From JBHHYN01 sp046757565 (GTDB lineage: Bacteria; Pseudomonadota; Gammaproteobacteria; Eutrophobiales; Eutrophobiaceae), in contig JBHHYN010000058.1 of NCBI GenBank assembly GCA_046757565.1, forward strand, positions 1 to 17,275: a stretch of 17,275 nt of DNA, given 5' to 3'. Position 1 is the stretch's first letter. Every line of letters begins with the position of its first letter. The notes beneath the pieces are model-generated. The model was not told the DNA's origin. It was given only the letters and a program-made list of their open reading frames with translations, and did no database searches. This document shows positions 15,029 to 17,275 of this stretch, piece after piece. The position numbers were made by a program, and so were the translations under genes.

Positions 15029-15982
15029 TTACGGGATCGGCACCTGTTTCAGCAGTGATTCGGCAATGGATGCCGGGGCCATGTCCGGGTGTTCTTTTGC
15101 CGGGAGCAGGCGGTGACCAATAATACTGGGAAGCACCGCCTGTACATCCTCCGGCAGTACATGACCATGCCCGTGCATTAGCGCCCATGCCTGGGCGCTG
15201 CGCAAGATGGCGAGGCCGGCACGGGGTGAGAGTCCACTTTCATAATCGGAGCTGATTCTACTGAATGTCAGCAGATCCTGGAGGTAGTCCAGCAGTGCAT
15301 CGGCGACATGGACAGTCCCGACCTGCTTTTGTATAGCGAGAAGTTGATCCGGATTCATTATCGGTGAGGATTCGGCAAGCAATTCCCGTCTATCGCGTCC
15401 TTTCAACAATTCACGTTCTGCAGTGTTGTCCGGATAACCCAGTTGCAGCCGCATCATGAAGCGGTCAAGTTGAGATTCCGGAAGCAGAAAGGTCCCTACC
15501 TGGGATGAGGGGTTCTGGGTGGCGATAACGAAGAATGGTTTGGGGAGGGCCCGGGTCTCTCCCTCAATGGTCACCTGATTTTCCTCCATCGCTTCCAGCA
15601 GGGCGCTCTGGGTACGGGGCGTCGCACGGTTTACTTCATCGGCGAGGATGACCTGGGAAAATATCGGACCGGCGTGAAAATTGAAGCTGCCGGAATCACG
15701 GTTGTAGACAGAGACGCCCAGTATGTCTGCCGGCAACAGATCGCTGGTGAACTGGATGCGTTGGAAACTGAGCCCGAGGGTATTGGCCAACACATGCGCC
15801 AGGGTGGTTTTGCCGACACCCGGCATATCTTCAATCAGGAGATGACCGCGTGCGATCAGGCAAGCTAAAGCAAGACGTATAACATTTTCCTTGCCTAGGA
15901 TAATACCGTTGGCAGCGGCAATAACGTGCTCCAGTTCAACCCTGGCGTTTATGCCGGCCAGTTCTTGTTGCGCTAACGTCAT
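15029..15982 (-). CDS. MoxR family AAA+ ATPase
   Basis: A cytosolic AAA+ ATPase of 317 residues, the standard MoxR length. Visible: Walker A MPGVGKTTLA (53-62), the pre-sensor FTSDLLPADILGVSVY (78-93), Walker B VILADEVNRA (111-120) followed by TPRTQSALLEAMEE, sensor 1 in ATQNPSSQVGT, the arginine finger region LPESQLDRFMMR (167-178) and the C-terminal lid with SPRAGLAILRSAQAWALM. MoxR proteins act as chaperones that mature or insert metal into partner proteins, often with von Willebrand A or DUF58 partners; DUF58 and tgpA follow directly, so those are the likely clients. It is probably the first gene of this series, with a good promoter about 60-95 bases upstream. The ATG at 15982 lacks an obvious ribosome binding site. 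Confidence 0.95.
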   Translation of the reverse strand: MTLAQQELAGINARVELEHVIAAANGIILGKENVIRLALACLIARGHLLIEDMPGVGKTTLAHVLANTLGLSFQRIQFTSDLLPADILGVSVYNRDSGSFNFHAGPIFSQVILADEVNRATPRTQSALLEAMEENQVTIEGETRALPKPFFVIATQNPSSQVGTFLLPESQLDRFMMRLQLGYPDNTAERELLKGRDRRELLAESSPIMNPDQLLAIQKQVGTVHVADALLDYLQDLLTFSRISSDYESGLSPRAGLAILRSAQAWALMHGHGHVLPEDVQAVLPSIIGHRLLPAKEHPDMAPASIAESLLKQVPIP

Positions 15983-16428
15983 GATTCAATTAAAGCCATG
16001 AAGATGTTTCATAGCAAACATCGTACCGTTCACTCTCCCATGATTTCAATCACATTAATCTGAAACACTCCTGTCAACGGGTGTGAATTTTCCGGGAGAT
16101 CAGGTAGGGTAATCACTGCTCACTATCCTGCAAGGCGCCTATATTTCCGGTTTTGCGTCCGGCGTGTCTATAAATATTATTGGAGTTCAATAAGATACGG
16201 CGTAAATCCTGAAATCATATAATAACGGCAGGGATTAAACCCAACGCCCCGGTTTGCCGATATGTTAATGATCCGAACGCGATCCCGATCATCGGCTATG
16301 CTAATTAGAGCGCGGATTAAAATAATACAATAGTGAGTTATGCGCCCCCGGGGCATTCTCATAACAGCGGTATACTGTCAGTTTATTAAAATTAACATGT
16401 AGAGAGGATGAGAATAGGGAGTAACAGG
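15983..16428. other. 446-base non-coding gap between divergent moxR and the REC-PAS gene
   Basis: No convincing gene is seen on either strand; the short open frames lack ribosome binding sites and recognisable motifs. Toward the left is a minus-strand promoter candidate for moxR. Toward the right, TATACT (16371-16376) could be the -10 of the REC-PAS gene, but no matching -35 exists, and a GC-rich near-palindrome TGCGCCCCCGGGGCA lies at 16341-16355 just before it. A TATAAT at 16218-16223 also has no -35. The middle (about 16165-16340) is AT-rich without clear hairpins or repeats. Confidence 0.6.
16049..16077 (-). promoter_or_regulatory. Predicted promoter of the moxR-DUF58-tgpA series
   Basis: Minus strand: a perfect TTGACA (16077-16072), a 17-base spacer and TGTGAT (16054-16049), matching 4 of 6. 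Transcription would start near 16042, leaving a leader of about 60 bases before the moxR ATG. Confidence 0.5.
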
Positions 16429-17275
16429 ATGACCCAGAGCACCGCACCAACAGCGGTGCAAAAGACCCGGTACAAACCGGAACGGCGTGTTCTTGTCGTT
16501 GATGATGACGAGGATTTTGCCGATTCGCTGGCTGAGTTCCTGGAAACATGCGGCTATAGCGTCTGTTTGGCCCATGATCCCCACTCTGCGGAGGAGGCTA
16601 TCCGCCAATCGCAACCGCAGGTGGCCATACTCGACATCCGCTTGAGCCAGACAAGCGGTATTGAACTCCTGTCCAGGATAAGCGACAGCCATCCCGATAT
16701 AACTTGCCTGATGATGACCGCCGATCCGGGCACTAATCTCCCCATCGAGTCACTGCGCCGCGGCGCCTACGATTATCTGCGCAAACCGGTGAAACATGAA
16801 GACCTGCTGGGTTCACTGACCCGTTGTTTTAACAAGATCTTCCTGGAGCAGAAGAAGGCGATGGTAGAACAGGCGCTGCAGCTCAGCGAAGAACGTTATC
16901 GCGCCCTGTATGACAACAACCCCATGATGTTCCTGACGGTGGACGAACAGGGGACCGTATGCTCGGTCAATGAATACGGCGCCGCACAACTGGGTCATCG
17001 TGTGGATGACCTGATTGGAAGTCCTCTTGCCGAGGTGTTTTACCAGGAAGATAGAGAAACTTTGTCAGATTGCCTGCGGGCCTGCTTTGAAGAACCGGAT
17101 AAAGTGCATCATTGGGAGTTGCGCCAGGTGCGTGGAGACGGTTCCATACTCTGGTCGCGGGAGACGGTACGGGTAGTCAATCAGAAGACAAGCGAAGCCA
17201 CTGCCTTGATTGTCTGCGAAGACATTACCGAGACGCGGCGCCTGTCGGAGCAGCTCAGCTACCATGCGAGCCACG
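16429..17275 (+). CDS. REC-PAS signalling protein, N-terminal part (cut by window edge)
   Basis: The first 282 codons of a larger protein. A receiver domain (about 20-135) has the acidic pocket Asp25/Asp26 in VLVVDDDEDF, phospho-acceptor Asp69 (ILDIRL), Thr97 and Lys119 (RKPV), so it should be phosphorylated by a partner histidine kinase. A helical linker (about 136-155) leads to a PAS domain (about 155-270, beginning EERYRALYDNNPMMF and ending IVCEDITETRR). The last visible residues, EQLSYHASH, resemble the linker that precedes GGDEF-EAL output modules, but that part is not in the window, and a kinase output is possible. ATG 16429 is preferred because AGGGAG (16416-16421) is 7 bases upstream; an in-frame ATG at 16408 would add 7 residues with GAGAGG directly against it. 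No histidine kinase gene is adjacent within the window. Confidence 0.88.
   Translation, partial: MTQSTAPTAVQKTRYKPERRVLVVDDDEDFADSLAEFLETCGYSVCLAHDPHSAEEAIRQSQPQVAILDIRLSQTSGIELLSRISDSHPDITCLMMTADPGTNLPIESLRRGAYDYLRKPVKHEDLLGSLTRCFNKIFLEQKKAMVEQALQLSEERYRALYDNNPMMFLTVDEQGTVCSVNEYGAAQLGHRVDDLIGSPLAEVFYQEDRETLSDCLRACFEEPDKVHHWELRQVRGDGSILWSRETVRVVNQKTSEATALIVCEDITETRRLSEQLSYHASH

Overview
The window looks like a chromosomal segment of a gammaproteobacterium that probably fixes CO2. The evidence is a gammaproteobacterial-type hemC-hemD-hemX-hemY operon, a glutathione synthetase, an MsbA lipid A flippase (so Gram-negative) and a class I phosphoribulokinase whose motifs resemble Calvin-cycle enzymes. 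A sulfur-oxidising or related chemoautotroph of the Chromatiales type would fit, but no marker here fixes the genus. There are no insertion sequences, tRNAs, rRNAs, phage genes or CRISPR arrays.

Layout from left to right: (1) the N-terminal part of gshB (minus) runs off the left edge and is divergent from (2) a tightly overlapped plus-strand operon hemC-hemD-hemX-hemY (640-4706) for uroporphyrinogen III synthesis and two membrane-anchored haem-pathway accessory proteins. (3) A minus-strand group prk, an orphan ParA-type ATPase and an FMN-binding split-barrel protein (7096 down to 4751) converges on hemY. (4) Divergent from prk, msbA and a membrane-anchored methyltransferase run on the plus strand (7219-9842). 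(5) A long minus-strand series reads moxR, DUF58, tgpA, a cNMP-binding-like/GGDEF protein and a family 9 glycosyltransferase (15982 down to 9833), with overlaps at two junctions; its last gene overlaps the methyltransferase tail to tail. (6) After a 446-base non-coding gap, a REC-PAS signalling protein starts on the plus strand and runs off the right edge.

How the genes work together: hemC and hemD act in sequence, with hemX and hemY encoded by translationally coupled reading frames. MsbA, the glycosyltransferase and the methyltransferase suggest a small envelope or lipopolysaccharide neighbourhood. MoxR, DUF58 and TgpA form a well-known three-gene association, here followed by a diguanylate cyclase that could couple it to cyclic di-GMP signalling. 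The least explained parts are the prk-ParA-FMN protein group, a seven-copy heptamer repeat just in front of the DUF58 start codon, an MsbA with a changed ABC signature, and a diguanylate cyclase whose cNMP pocket lacks the usual arginine. No entirely new system is demonstrable from the sequence alone.
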